In this document: one piece after another, positions 1 to 9,253 of the stretch
Position numbering within the stretch: the stretch's first letter is position 1
How the letters are laid out: each line of letters begins with the position of its first letter
From: Phycisphaerae bacterium RAS2
Lineage (GTDB): Bacteria > Planctomycetota > Phycisphaerae > UBA1845 > UTPLA1
Length of the DNA: 64,000 bases
NCBI GenBank assembly: GCA_007753915.1
Contig: CP036352.1
Location: 1,798,001-1,862,000, forward strand
Direction of reading: 5' to 3'
Notes under the pieces: generated by a model
The model's input: the letters and a program-made list of their open reading frames with translations, nothing else
What the model was told of the DNA's origin: nothing
The model's database searches: none
Position numbers and translations under genes: made by a program

Positions 1-232
1 CGGCTAAAAGCGGTCGCTCCGTGTGTACTGGCTATTTGGCCACAAAATGACTATGACTAAACTTTCGGGTCTTTGGATTGCCGTTGGAGGTGGTTCACTG
101 GCCGAGGCGTTCAAGAGGAGCATCGAAGAACAAGACCAGTTCTCGACCACGGCTACGACTCGCGATGTCAAGCTGCGAAATTCAGAGCTTGCAGCCGTGT
201 AGTTTCTTCTCAATTCTGGCAGGGTAAGTCTC
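1..232. other. Window-edge segment without a convincing gene
   Basis: No recognisable protein lies here. A plus-strand reading frame of 51 codons runs from an ATG at 47 to a TAG at 200-202. It has no clear ribosome binding site and no family resemblance I can name, and an antisense frame covers the same bases. I see no terminator for the minus-strand cytochrome gene that ends at 233. Confidence 0.3.
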
Positions 233-2335
233 TCAAAACCGCCCCGGGTCGTCGTCGAGCGCGAGCAGGAATGCGATCAGGTCGGCCTGTTGGGCATGCG
301 TGAAGCCGGCGGCCGGGTCCACGAAGAATTCATGCCCGCTGCCTTCGATGTTGGCGCGGGCCAGTTGAGCATTGGCGCGATTGTTGGCTACGAGAATGGC
401 GCGCAGGTCGCGGTCGAGCAGGGCGCGGAGCGAATTGGCCGCGCTGACGGGCCGGGGGATCAAGGTCGTGCCGGGGACGCCTACCGCAGCGGCATCGGCG
501 ACTTGGAAACTACCGTCTTCGAGAATGTTCAGGGCGTCGACGCCGACAGCCACGCCGCCGTCATGCAGGTAGGGCGGTTTGAAATACGCGCCGCGCAGCG
601 AAATGATCTTGTACCCGCCGGGGTCCTGGTCGAGGCCCGGAGGGAGTGACGTGTTGCTGGCACTGTTCGGTTCGGCCGGCAGCGTGAGGTAGTTCGGCAC
701 CGGCGGCAGGGGCACGGGTTGATCGAAGCTGGGCAAGACGGGCGTCCGCAGGAGGCCGTCGAGTACACGGCGATTGCTGGCGCGGGCGTTGTTTGCCTTC
801 ACCACCGCGTTGGAGGTGATCCCGCCGGTCGTGAAGAAAGGCGCCGGATGGCACTCGGCGCAGCCTGCCGCAAGAAACACCTCGGCCCCGCGCACGACCG
901 ACCCGTCGAGCAGGGCGATCAGATTCTCCGGCGACTGATTCGGCGGGATGTTCAGGCTCTGTTGAAAGGCCGACAGCGCCAGCACATCGCGCATGAACGA
1001 CTTGCCCGGCGGGCTGAAGACCAGCCCATTAAGCGAGAAAAGAGACGGGTCCGGGTAGGTCGGCAGCACGACGTGCGACTCGCGCTCCGCCTGCGGCCGG
1101 ACTTGGGCAAGCCATTGCGACGGGATGACCCCATCGGGGATGCGAATGGACGGATCGGAAGCGTTCTGAAGGACGATGCCGAGGTAGACTTCCGAGTCGA
1201 TCCCGCCGGCGCGCTCGCTGAAGTTGGCGGGCGTGAGGAGATTGATTTCAAACGAGTGCACGGCGTTGGAAAAGGCGGCGACGCCTGCGAACGGCCCGAC
1301 GCCGAAGCCGCCGTCCCAGCCCATGCCGCCCTCGCCGAAGGTGAACGCATCGGGAATCTTGGTGACGGATGTGATTCCATCGGGCGCGGCTTCAAATCCG
1401 CCGAAGGGGCTGGCGTCAAAGAGGAAATCGTCGATCGCTCTCTCAAACGCGACCGGATCGGGCAGCGTCACTTCGTTGCCGTGGCTGTCGAGAATGGTAC
1501 GGCCGGTGCGGGGAAAGCCGGGATCGAGTGGGCTGATGTCGTCCTGCGTGAGTCGAAGAAAAACGGACGCCGTGTTCGATGCGAGCGTGATGAACAGGTT
1601 GATGTTCAGGTCGTTGTTGGGCCGGCCGGCGACAGTTCGGCCTGTTTGCGGGTCGACGGAGGCGTGGCACAGCGCGCAGGTGATGGTGCCGGATTCCAGC
1701 CCGACGGGGATCAATTCGCCCTCGGCGACATCGAGACCAGTGTCGAGAATCGTACCGGCGGGTATGATCCGCGAGCCGATGTGCAGGTCGTTGGTGAGTC
1801 GCACGCGCAGATTGGTCACCGGACCTCCGCCGCGCGTCAGCGAAGTAATGAAAACTTCTCGCACGAAGGCGAGGGCGCCGGACGGGTCCTTCGAGGGGTC
1901 GAAGGAATCAAGGGCCAGTTCGAGAATGCCGCGGTCGAAGATTCCCAGAAGGCCGAGGATGTTGTTCAGGGTGAACGGGTCGCCGATTTGTTGTTTGAAG
2001 AACAGGTCGCGCCCTTCGGCGATCAATTCAGGGGTGATATGGACGAGTCCGATGCGCGCGTAATGGCCCGGGTGCTGCGGGTCGAGACCGGCCGCGGCGA
2101 CCATCTCGCGCGCCTCGGCGGATGACTTGAGGGACCCGAAGTAGTCGTAATCACCGATGGGGAGGCCGGGAGCGGGTTGCAGGAGTGCTGCGACGTTCGG
2201 GGGGAGATTGGCGAGATCGAGGGGTGACGTTGTACACATCATTCCCGATGTAACGAGGACGATGCCGGTCAGAAGACAGAGCGAGCCAGTGATCGGTGAC
2301 GCAATGGAACGAGTCGAGTCTGGTCGGGTAATCAC
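233..2335 (-). CDS. Secreted di-heme cytochrome c protein
   Basis: About 700 residues. Two CxxCH heme c sites are visible, CALCH at about residues 220-224 and CAECH at about 492-496, so this is a periplasmic di-heme c-type cytochrome. It is probably a redox enzyme or electron carrier, loosely like the di-heme peroxidase/MauG or DHOR groups. The roughly 270 residues between hemes are more than in classical CcpA, so the subfamily is left open. I chose the GTG start at 2335 because a GGAGA sits 8-9 nt upstream and the product then opens with a short arginine-containing segment and a hydrophobic stretch (GSLCLLTGIVLVTSG), a Sec signal. A longer open frame continues to 2677 but would overlap the upstream kinase gene and lacks this logic. 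A Cys just after the hydrophobic core might make it a lipoprotein, but the lipobox is poor. Confidence 0.8.
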   Translation of the reverse strand: MITRPDSTRSIASPITGSLCLLTGIVLVTSGMMCTTSPLDLANLPPNVAALLQPAPGLPIGDYDYFGSLKSSAEAREMVAAAGLDPQHPGHYARIGLVHITPELIAEGRDLFFKQQIGDPFTLNNILGLLGIFDRGILELALDSFDPSKDPSGALAFVREVFITSLTRGGGPVTNLRVRLTNDLHIGSRIIPAGTILDTGLDVAEGELIPVGLESGTITCALCHASVDPQTGRTVAGRPNNDLNINLFITLASNTASVFLRLTQDDISPLDPGFPRTGRTILDSHGNEVTLPDPVAFERAIDDFLFDASPFGGFEAAPDGITSVTKIPDAFTFGEGGMGWDGGFGVGPFAGVAAFSNAVHSFEINLLTPANFSERAGGIDSEVYLGIVLQNASDPSIRIPDGVIPSQWLAQVRPQAERESHVVLPTYPDPSLFSLNGLVFSPPGKSFMRDVLALSAFQQSLNIPPNQSPENLIALLDGSVVRGAEVFLAAGCAECHPAPFFTTGGITSNAVVKANNARASNRRVLDGLLRTPVLPSFDQPVPLPPVPNYLTLPAEPNSASNTSLPPGLDQDPGGYKIISLRGAYFKPPYLHDGGVAVGVDALNILEDGSFQVADAAAVGVPGTTLIPRPVSAANSLRALLDRDLRAILVANNRANAQLARANIEGSGHEFFVDPAAGFTHAQQADLIAFLLALDDDPGRF

Positions 2336-2603
2336 AAGAGTGTCTCCGTTTGGTTGCGTCCGATAAGCGTCGAAGTCAATTGTACGCGACAAAGCAAAAC
2401 GGACGCAAGAGATCCGCAGGCCGCTCAATCGGGAGAAGCGTCCGCACGAGTGCGAATGAGACAAATGGCTTGAATCCGAGTGCGCAGGCGAAGCGCGCAT
2501 CGCACGATCGCGTTTGGCATTCTTTTGCACGCGATCATCGCGGGTCCGGGAGGCCGGGCGCAATTGCATCGAAGGGCACCCGCGACAAGGCAGGCCTGAC
2601 CCG
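2336..2603. other. Intergenic stretch, no gene seen
   Basis: This is the spacer between two co-directional minus-strand genes. The cytochrome frame extends into it without a stop, but codon content and the signal peptide argue that the gene begins at 2335. No terminator-like hairpin was seen. Confidence 0.4.
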
Positions 2604-3410
2604 TCAGTCGATGACAAACGATTGGGGGTCGATGGTCGACTGCGGAAAGCGCAAGTCCATGGATTCCAGCGTTTCAACCAGGGCGCGCGCGATTAGCAGA
2701 TCGCGATACCATCGAATCTCCGCAGGGATGACGTACCAGGGCGCGCGTTCGGTCGAGCATCGCGCGAGCGCCTTTTCATATGCCGATTGATAATCGTCCC
2801 ATCGCTTGCGCTCCTCGAGATCGCCGGGGTCGAACTTCCAGTGCTTGCTAGGGTTGTCGAGGCGCTTCTGCAAACGCCGCTTCTGATAGTCCTTGGAGAT
2901 GTGGAGGAAGAACTTGACGATGTGCACGCCTTCGTCCGAAAGCATCTCTTCGAAGTCATTGATGTGCTTGTAGCGCCGTTTCCAGCGCGCCTTGGGCACG
3001 AGTTCCCGCACACGCGCAATCAAAACGTCCTCGTAATGTGAGCGGTTGAAGACCACAATCTGCCCGAGGCGCGGCGCCCGCTGGTGAACGCGCCAGAGGA
3101 AATCGTGCAATCGCTCCGATTCGTTGGGTGCCTTGAAGTTTGCAACGCGGCAGCCCGCGGGATTGAAACCGGTGAAGACCGAGCGGATCGTGCTGTCCTT
3201 GCCGCCGGTGTCCATCGCTTGGAGCACGACCAGCAGCGCGTGTTGGCATTGCGCATAAAGCACTTCCTGCAAATCCTCCATGCGCTTCTTGAGTTGCTCG
3301 AATTGCGCGCGGGCGTCCGACTCATCCATGCCGCCGTCGTCCGCGGTGGCAAAGTCTTTCAGGCTCACGCTTGACCCGGCGTTGATACGATAATGCTTGA
3401 GGTCTTTCAT
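2604..3410 (-). CDS. ppk2: Polyphosphate kinase 2 family protein
   Basis: A 268-residue cytoplasmic enzyme of the PPK2 family, which moves phosphate between polyphosphate and nucleotides. The P-loop-like Walker A is MDTGGKDS (residues 66-73). The Walker B region is VFNRSHYEDVL (about 120-130), followed by the basic lid segment KARWKRRYKHINDFE. The single-domain length and the EDVL and RRYKHINDFE segments fit the group that phosphorylates NMP or NDP for energy salvage. Which nucleotide it prefers cannot be read from sequence. It starts at ATG 3410, facing away from the sugar gene at 3500, with about 90 bp of shared upstream DNA. It may be co-transcribed with the cytochrome gene downstream. Confidence 0.9.
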   Translation of the reverse strand: MKDLKHYRINAGSSVSLKDFATADDGGMDESDARAQFEQLKKRMEDLQEVLYAQCQHALLVVLQAMDTGGKDSTIRSVFTGFNPAGCRVANFKAPNESERLHDFLWRVHQRAPRLGQIVVFNRSHYEDVLIARVRELVPKARWKRRYKHINDFEEMLSDEGVHIVKFFLHISKDYQKRRLQKRLDNPSKHWKFDPGDLEERKRWDDYQSAYEKALARCSTERAPWYVIPAEIRWYRDLLIARALVETLESMDLRFPQSTIDPQSFVID

Positions 3411-3439
3411 GGAGCGACTCCTTGCTGCGGCATCGATGA

Positions 3440-3469
3440 TTGCGAATGCCCGGGATCACGTCTTAGACT
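3440..3469 (+). promoter_or_regulatory. Candidate sigma-70-type promoter for the fucose synthase gene
   Basis: TTGCGA (3440-3445), an 18-nt spacer and TAGACT (3464-3469) stand 30 bp before the ATG at 3500. This is read by eye only. Confidence 0.35.
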
Positions 3470-3499
3470 GTACCGACCTTCAAGGCGAGTGGGTACTGC

Positions 3500-4447
3500 A
3501 TGAACCTGAATCAACATCGCATCGTTGTGACGGGTGGAGCGGGGTTCCTGGGCCGGTGCGTTCAGAAGGAATTACTGCAACAGGGGGTCGCGCGCGAACA
3601 GATGTTCATCCCGCGCCGGCGAGACTACGATCTCACATCACCCGAAGCTGTTCGTCGCATGTACGACGACATGCAACCGGGGGTGGTGATTCACCTCGCG
3701 GCGGAAGTAGGTGGAATCGGCGCGAATCGCGCGCAGCCCGGGCGGTACTTTTATTCCAACCTTGCAATGGGGATGAACCTCATCGAAGAGGCCCGCTTGC
3801 GCGGCATTGAAAAGTTCGTGCAGGTGGGAACCGTTTGCTCGTATCCAAAGTTCACGCCTGTTCCATTTCGGGAGGAAGATCTATGGAATGGTTACCCTGA
3901 AGAGACCAATGCTCCGTACGGCATCGCCAAGAAGGCGCTGCTGGTCATGCTTCAAGCGTACCGGCAGCAGCATGGGCTCAATGGAATCTACCTCATCCCG
4001 GTCAATCTTTACGGCCCCGGCGATAACTTCGATCTGCAGACGAGTCACGTCATCCCGGCGATGATTCGAAAGTTCATCGAAGCGAAGCGCCAGGGTTCGC
4101 CGCGCGTTGAATTGTGGGGAACGGGCGCAGCCAGCCGAGAATTTCTGTATGTGGACGACGCCGCGCGGGGAATCGTCCTTGCACTGATGCATTACGACGG
4201 CGCGGAGCCAGTCAACCTCGGCACCGGCAAGGAAATTGAGATTCGGGCCCTGGCGGAGAGGATTAAACAGATCGTGGGCTACAATGGCGCTGTGGTGTGG
4301 GATGCAACCAGGCCCGATGGTCAGCCGCGGCGATGTCTGGATGTGACCCGCGCGAAACAACTGTTTGGCTTTGAATCGCTCGTTTTTCTCGACGAGGGGC
4401 TTCAACGTACGATTGCCTCGTACTCGTTGCATCGTCAGCAGGAATAG
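3500..4447 (+). CDS. fcl: GDP-L-fucose synthase / NAD-dependent epimerase-reductase
   Basis: A 315-residue extended short-chain dehydrogenase. The NAD(P)-binding glycine motif TGGAGFLG is at residues 11-18. The catalytic triad is visible as Ser114 (GTVCSYP) and Tyr140-x3-Lys144 (YGIAKK). The GTVCSYP and GIGANRAQP segments are typical of GDP-L-fucose synthase, which epimerises and reduces GDP-4-keto-6-deoxymannose. No GMD dehydratase gene is in the window, so the substrate would have to be made elsewhere. Its neighbours are an anchored SGNH hydrolase and a NusG paralogue with almost no gaps, which makes it the first gene of a small operon linked in theme to the exopolysaccharide cluster. A related nucleotide-sugar 3,5-epimerase/reductase is the main alternative. 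Confidence 0.85.
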   Translation: MNLNQHRIVVTGGAGFLGRCVQKELLQQGVAREQMFIPRRRDYDLTSPEAVRRMYDDMQPGVVIHLAAEVGGIGANRAQPGRYFYSNLAMGMNLIEEARLRGIEKFVQVGTVCSYPKFTPVPFREEDLWNGYPEETNAPYGIAKKALLVMLQAYRQQHGLNGIYLIPVNLYGPGDNFDLQTSHVIPAMIRKFIEAKRQGSPRVELWGTGAASREFLYVDDAARGIVLALMHYDGAEPVNLGTGKEIEIRALAERIKQIVGYNGAVVWDATRPDGQPRRCLDVTRAKQLFGFESLVFLDEGLQRTIASYSLHRQQE

Positions 4448-4450
4448 CCA

Positions 4451-5728
4451 ATGGACCGTGGTAAGACGGAACATTCGAATACCCAATCAGGAGTGCCTGA
4501 CGGGGAGCGAGAAGGCGGCCACGCAAAGCAGCCCATTGCACGGCCGCGGCGATGGAATGGATGGTTCAAGCTCTTGGCGGTCGGCTCGGCGTTGTGCATC
4601 GCGCTGGTGTGTTCGGATGTTGCACTTCGATTTCTCGTCAACGTGACCGATGTTGCGTTCATGATTTGGGATCCCCTCATTGGTCCGAGGCGGGCGCCCA
4701 ACCAGAGCGGCACGTTCTATGTAGGGCTGGAGGCCCATGGCCGGTACACGATCAACGCGCACGGGTGGAACAACATTCACCGCACTTATTCCGCCGTGAA
4801 GAAAGCGGGAGCTCGACGAGTATGCCTGATCGGCGACTCGATGGTCGAAGCCATGCACGTCAACGTGGAGGATTCGATGGCCAGCGTCGCCGAACGGGCG
4901 ATGAGCCGGCCTGATCGCCCGGTTGACTGGTACACGTTTGCAAACTCGGGCTTTGGAACGACTCATGAATACCTTCTGATTCATCACTATGCGCTGGACT
5001 ATCGCCCGGATGTCGTCGTGATGCTGTTCATTGCCAACGATCCCGTCGATTGTTCGGTGTATTTGGCGCCGCAGGAGCCCTGGATGGCGCGGATGCTTCT
5101 CGGCGATAGCGACGACTTGGTTTATGTTGCCCCCGAGCAATATGTCCCATCGACCATGAAGCGAGTCTTCGCAAAGTCCGCCTTGGTGCGCTACTTGTTC
5201 ATCCAAAAGCGGCTTTTCGAGGGTCAAGCCGCTCGACTGGCGCCGGGCCAAATGCCGGTCCGCGAGCAGACGATGGCAACACTCGTCGCATCTAGCTCAA
5301 AGGCGGACACGCTGGACGAGCGCGTCGCGCGAACGTGGGAGTTGATAGAGCGCGTATTGAAACAAACCAAGCAGGAGTGCAATGCCCGCGGTGCCGAGTT
5401 CCTGCTGGTCTACCAGGGCCACAGGTTCGAGATGGAGGCCGCAGCCGAGAGAAAGATCTACAAGTCTCCCCCTCGTGAGGTGGACCCGCTTTGTATCTGG
5501 GAGCGGCTGAACGAGATGGGCCGGGATTATTTGGAGCCGGTCGCGCGCCGACAGGGGATTCACTACCTGGATTTGACGGAGGCCATTTCGGAAGCGTGCC
5601 GGTCTTCGCGAGCGAGATTCAATTTCGTTGACGACGGACACTTTAATACATTTGGGCATCGCGTGGCGGGCGAGGCGATGGCGGCCAAAGTCGAGGAGAT
5701 TCTGGTGGGTGAGCGAGGTAGGCCGTGA
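4451..5728 (+). CDS. Membrane-anchored SGNH/GDSL-type hydrolase
   Basis: 425 residues. A charged N-terminus of about 38 residues precedes one transmembrane segment (LLAVGSALCIALVCSDVALRFLV, about 41-63), so the catalytic part is probably outside the cytoplasm. Block I is LIGDS (Ser130) and the C-terminal D-x-x-H block is DDGHF with Asp394 and His397, as in SGNH esterases. A FANSGFGTTHEY stretch fits the Gly block and VVVMLFIANDP resembles the Asn block. In polysaccharide loci such proteins usually add or remove O-acetyl groups. That role is inferred from family and context. The gene starts 3 nt after the epimerase stop and its stop overlaps the GTG of the next gene. Confidence 0.75.
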   Translation: MDRGKTEHSNTQSGVPDGEREGGHAKQPIARPRRWNGWFKLLAVGSALCIALVCSDVALRFLVNVTDVAFMIWDPLIGPRRAPNQSGTFYVGLEAHGRYTINAHGWNNIHRTYSAVKKAGARRVCLIGDSMVEAMHVNVEDSMASVAERAMSRPDRPVDWYTFANSGFGTTHEYLLIHHYALDYRPDVVVMLFIANDPVDCSVYLAPQEPWMARMLLGDSDDLVYVAPEQYVPSTMKRVFAKSALVRYLFIQKRLFEGQAARLAPGQMPVREQTMATLVASSSKADTLDERVARTWELIERVLKQTKQECNARGAEFLLVYQGHRFEMEAAAERKIYKSPPREVDPLCIWERLNEMGRDYLEPVARRQGIHYLDLTEAISEACRSSRARFNFVDDGHFNTFGHRVAGEAMAAKVEEILVGERGRP

Positions 5729-6297
5729 TTGCAGGGCGTGTGCATCCGATGGAGAATTCCGACATCCCGCAATTGCGCGAAGGAACTTCCTGGTGGGTGG
5801 CTCATACAAAGCCGCGGCAGGAGAAGGCGCTCGCGGAGGATCTTCAGACGCTGGCCCTGCCATTTTATCTCCCGCTCTATGAACGTGTGATGCGAAGTCG
5901 AAGGAACGGTCGGACGTCTCGCTCGCTGGTACCTGTTTTTTCGAGTTATGTGTTCGTCGTGGTGTCACTGGAAGATCGCCAGCGTGTGTTGCGAACCCAG
6001 CGGGTGGCTCAATTGCTGGTGGTTCGTGATCAAGCCCGGCTTGAAACCGAGCTGCAGCAGATTCAGCGAGTTCTTGCCAATCCCGTCGATTTCCGCATTC
6101 ATCGTGGGTTGAAGACCGGCGCGCCGGCTCGGGTTATCAGCGGGCCGTTGCTTGGAACCGAGGGGATTGTGCAGAAGCGGCTTTCGCACACGCGACTGAT
6201 CCTGAACGTAGAAATGCTCGGGCAGAGCATCAGCGTTGAGATTCTGGAAGACATGCTCGAAGCGATTGCAGTATCTCATGCTGCCCGTGCCAGGTGA
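5725..6297 (+). CDS. NusG-family transcription antitermination protein (RfaH/LoaP-like)
   Basis: 190 residues. The N-terminal NGN domain begins WWVAHTKPRQEKALAEDL, the usual opening of NusG paralogues, and continues with YLPLYERV and VFSSYVFV. The C-terminal KOW domain contains the ARVISGPLLGTEG core. Housekeeping NusG normally sits with secE and rplK, so this copy is probably a specialised elongation factor for a long operon. The nearest candidate is the exopolysaccharide operon that begins about 1.3 kb downstream. That target is inferred. The GTG start at 5725 overlaps the preceding TGA. An ATG at 5749 is an alternative that removes eight residues and leaves the NGN domain intact. Confidence 0.85.
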   Translation: MIAGRVHPMENSDIPQLREGTSWWVAHTKPRQEKALAEDLQTLALPFYLPLYERVMRSRRNGRTSRSLVPVFSSYVFVVVSLEDRQRVLRTQRVAQLLVVRDQARLETELQQIQRVLANPVDFRIHRGLKTGAPARVISGPLLGTEGIVQKRLSHTRLILNVEMLGQSISVEILEDMLEAIAVSHAARAR

Positions 6298-6322
6298 GGG
6301 GGCGCGGCGCGGCGAAAGTCGG

Positions 6323-7150
6323 TCAGGGCCGTTTATACATGATGATGAAATCCCCGACCTGGGTCAGGGCGAGCGCTCGCACCCATGCGAATTTCTGGAT
6401 CAGCTTGTTCGCCACGCGGCGGACCAGCGACCGCTGGACGCTTGGATCGCTGGGGCGAACCAAATCGATCAGTGAATAGAATTGGGCGAATCCTGCGTAG
6501 CGCCCCAGCCGGCAAAGCTCGCTGTACGTAAACCAGTGAACCGCCGGACGCAGGGAATAATTCGCCAGGTGTGGCCGGACATGTAAATGGTGAAAAACAT
6601 AGGATTCCTTCACCGATGCCGGAAACCAGTTATAAAAGGGAAGGCGGTACTCACCGTTTTCACCCGTAATGCGGAACCGGTGGCGGTTGGTGGTTGAAAC
6701 TACGGCAATTCCCCCGGGTGAGGTAACACGAAAGACCTCCTTCAGCGAGTCCTCGGGACTTTCTACATGCTCAAGGACGGCTTCGAACAGGACGAGGTCC
6801 TGCGAAGCGTCCGGCAGGTTGATGCGCTCCGCCGCGCCTTCCATGACAAGCGGGGCGCCGAGAAACGCGTTCGCAAATTCTACGAATGACTTAATCGGTT
6901 CGACGCCACAGGCTTCGTAGCCCATGCCGCGGAGGCAGGCGATGGGCTGCGGTTTTGGCCCGCAGCCCAGAACGAGCACTTTCTTGATGCGGTCGCGGCC
7001 GACGAGGCGGTGGAGGTATTCCATCACTCGCTGGATGCGCTCGTCTTCCTGGGATCTGCTGGCTACGGAATGCTCAAACGTTTCGTGGTAGCGTCGGGCA
7101 AGGTCGGGATGACCACTCACCAGGGGGCGATCATTCGGGTCTTCGGTCAT
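6323..7150 (-). CDS. Class I SAM-dependent methyltransferase
   Basis: 275 residues with a Rossmann-like SAM fold. Motif I is VLVLGCGPKPQP (about residues 58-69), the acidic ribose-binding position lies in ACGVEP, and the central strand is LPDASQDLVLFEAVLEHVE, followed by FRVTSPGGIAVVSTTN. This is the Methyltransf_11/23 type, and the substrate cannot be told. A hydrophobic aromatic patch after residue 165 could contact a lipid or glycan acceptor. The gene converges on the NusG-like gene (25-bp gap) and diverges from the exopolysaccharide operon, so a role in glycan methylation is plausible but not shown. Confidence 0.8.
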   Translation of the reverse strand: MTEDPNDRPLVSGHPDLARRYHETFEHSVASRSQEDERIQRVMEYLHRLVGRDRIKKVLVLGCGPKPQPIACLRGMGYEACGVEPIKSFVEFANAFLGAPLVMEGAAERINLPDASQDLVLFEAVLEHVESPEDSLKEVFRVTSPGGIAVVSTTNRHRFRITGENGEYRLPFYNWFPASVKESYVFHHLHVRPHLANYSLRPAVHWFTYSELCRLGRYAGFAQFYSLIDLVRPSDPSVQRSLVRRVANKLIQKFAWVRALALTQVGDFIIMYKRP

Positions 7151-7596
7151 GAACGGAACCCGGCAAGAAGAGGTGTTTCAGTCCCAGGCAGTAGCGCCGT
7201 GACATCGACCGCATCGGTATTGCGATTCAGTTTAGGTTGCAAGGGTTTTTGAGGCAAACAGTTCCGTGCGAACAGAACTTCCAAGCAGGTTGGGGTGTCG
7301 TTCCGGCCCAAGAGTTATTGGTCCAAGCGACGATTCTCTTGGAACATGAGTAGCAAATGCCCAGGCCGGCGGTTGCCCGGCCCCGAACTCACTTCGCTCG
7401 TTTGCGTACCTAATCGCATGCCCGAACAGCGAGACATTTGAACAGGCGCGGTGTTGGGCATGTGTGAGCGGTTGCCGATAGTATATGAGTGATCAGGTTG
7501 CCGACAGGATGTCTGTAACTATGGATTCTGCAGTGAGTTGCATTCGATTCGGCCCGGCGGCTGACGGGGACGGAGTCTGCCCGCGGGTCGCAAAAC
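7151..7596 (+). promoter_or_regulatory. Divergent control region of the exopolysaccharide operon
   Basis: 446 bp without a gene between the divergent methyltransferase and flippase genes. It holds an inverted repeat, CCAAGAG at 7308-7314 and CTCTTGG at 7336-7342, with a nested 9-bp palindrome TTGGTCCAA at 7318-7326. This could be an operator or an RNA hairpin. AT-richer steps such as TAGTAT near 7479 could be a -10 box, but no well-spaced -35/-10 pair stands out. This is the only large non-coding gap before about 20 kb of close-packed genes, so the main promoter is expected here. Confidence 0.45.
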
Positions 7597-9237
7597 ATGA
7601 CTTCGACTGAAATGTCAAGGGAAGACCCGAGTCGGAACACGACCGAGGCGGCAAGCCAGGGTGAATCCCAGGTTGCGTCGGAATTACCCGTCGGCTTCGA
7701 CCACGCTTCCGCCGGAGATCGCTCGGTGCAATCCGGGCGCGGCGCGGCCCGCGAAGCGACCGGCAAAATCATGATGGTTGTGACGTCGCGCCTTCTCGCG
7801 ATGGGCGTGTCTGTGGTCGGACTGTATTTCTATACTCGTATATTAGACAAATCGGACTGGGCGGCGGGATTGATCATGGCATTGATCGGCGAGACGGCCT
7901 TTGCGATGCTTGACATGGGATTGGGTCTGTGTCTGGAACGCAGACTACCCGAAATACTGGCCCGGGAGCATCGCGAGGGGCTGACGTTGATTGGCGTTTT
8001 TGTTGTCGTGGTGGTTGCAAGCGCAGTGATCGTCGCGATCGCGCTGTATGGCTATTGCGACCCGCTTGCTCGCGCGTTGCTGAAAGACCCTCTCAAGGGC
8101 TGGGTCGTCCTGTGGGGAATTCCATTTTCCATGGCCATCATATGGCGCAGCGCGCTGTTTTGCATGATGCGAGGCACCAATTGCTTTGGTCGTCTAAGCG
8201 TTCTGTCACTGTCCAGCCAGATCCTGTTTGTGGCGGGAACCGTCAGTGGCTATCTGCTTTTGGGGCTGCGAGGGTTCCTGCTTGGAGCAGCCATCGCTTA
8301 CGGGTTGCCGTGTGCCTATGAAACCTGGAAGCTTCGGCGTTATTTTGCGGTGGTTCCTGCTTTTCGGGATGTCACGCGATACCTCAAGTACTCTCGTTCG
8401 ATGTTGGGCGAGCGGGTTGTGAATGCCGGCTATTCCTTCGCGGATCAATGGGTCATCGGTCTTGTGCTCCCGGCAGCCTCTTTGGCCACGTACAACGTTC
8501 CTCGCAGCTTCTTCGATCGGTTTCAAACGCTCGTCGAGGGAATTTGGATGGTGCCGACAACCCTGTTGTCGCGCGAATCGGCTCGTGGGCCGGAAGCGGT
8601 GCGCGCCGCCATGCGCCGATTGAGGCGTGTCTTCACCTATCTTTTTGTCCCACTCGGCGTCGGGCTTCTGGCATCGAGCTACTTTCTCGTGGACATCCTG
8701 GGTGGAAGCAAGTACCACGACGCCGTTGAGCCATTCGCCATTCTTGCGATTCATTACCTTGTAATGGGGCTTGCCGCCGCTAATGCCATCATCGGAATCA
8801 GTACGATCGCACCACCGGGGGACCGCCTTCGGGCGATTGTATTCAAGAATCTGGCTTACTTGATTTCGCTTCCTCTCTTGGCGCACTGGTTTGAACTTAA
8901 TGGCGTCGTCGGAGCGAAGCTGTTGGCAACTGTTGTTGAAGCCATTGTGGCGGCGGTCTTAATGCGGCGCGTTCTGCAGGTGAAATGGGAGTGGGATTCG
9001 CTTCGAGCCATTGCCATGCCGGCGGCCTTGCTCTTTGTCGTGGTCGCTGGCGGCCATTTCTTCTTCTACAGCCGATTCCTGGCTCTGCTCTTTATGGCAA
9101 CGGGCGCCGTGATTTACCTCTTCCTCTTCTTTCGTCGCGTCGCGGAGGAAGATCTCATGTTCTTGGAACACATTCTTCCGATTCGCCTTCGGCCGTTGGT
9201 GGCGCTGGGTCGCAGATGCCGTCCGGTGGCAGCTTAA
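7597..9237 (+). CDS. Polysaccharide flippase (Wzx/MATE-like oligosaccharide transporter)
   Basis: 546 residues and about a dozen hydrophobic segments after a polar N-terminus of some 55 residues. The first helix region (IMMVVTSRLLAMGVSVVGLYFYTRIL) with the following TRILDKSDWAAGLI is typical of the polysaccharide transporter family, which flips lipid-linked repeat units across the inner membrane. It is the first gene of the operon, next to glycosyltransferases and a polymerase-like gene, so Wzx function in a Wzx/Wzy pathway is the simplest reading. The start is uncertain: no clear ribosome binding site precedes ATG 7597, and ATG 7612 or a later one near 7771 would keep all membrane helices. 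Confidence 0.8.
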   Translation: MTSTEMSREDPSRNTTEAASQGESQVASELPVGFDHASAGDRSVQSGRGAAREATGKIMMVVTSRLLAMGVSVVGLYFYTRILDKSDWAAGLIMALIGETAFAMLDMGLGLCLERRLPEILAREHREGLTLIGVFVVVVVASAVIVAIALYGYCDPLARALLKDPLKGWVVLWGIPFSMAIIWRSALFCMMRGTNCFGRLSVLSLSSQILFVAGTVSGYLLLGLRGFLLGAAIAYGLPCAYETWKLRRYFAVVPAFRDVTRYLKYSRSMLGERVVNAGYSFADQWVIGLVLPAASLATYNVPRSFFDRFQTLVEGIWMVPTTLLSRESARGPEAVRAAMRRLRRVFTYLFVPLGVGLLASSYFLVDILGGSKYHDAVEPFAILAIHYLVMGLAAANAIIGISTIAPPGDRLRAIVFKNLAYLISLPLLAHWFELNGVVGAKLLATVVEAIVAAVLMRRVLQVKWEWDSLRAIAMPAALLFVVVAGGHFFFYSRFLALLFMATGAVIYLFLFFRRVAEEDLMFLEHILPIRLRPLVALGRRCRPVAA

Positions 9238-9253
9238 GGGAGTGGATTAATCC

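Noticed and set aside
719-2125. A 468-codon plus-strand frame opposite the cytochrome gene
   Set aside because: The cytochrome on the other strand has two heme motifs and a signal peptide. The plus frame has nothing recognisable.
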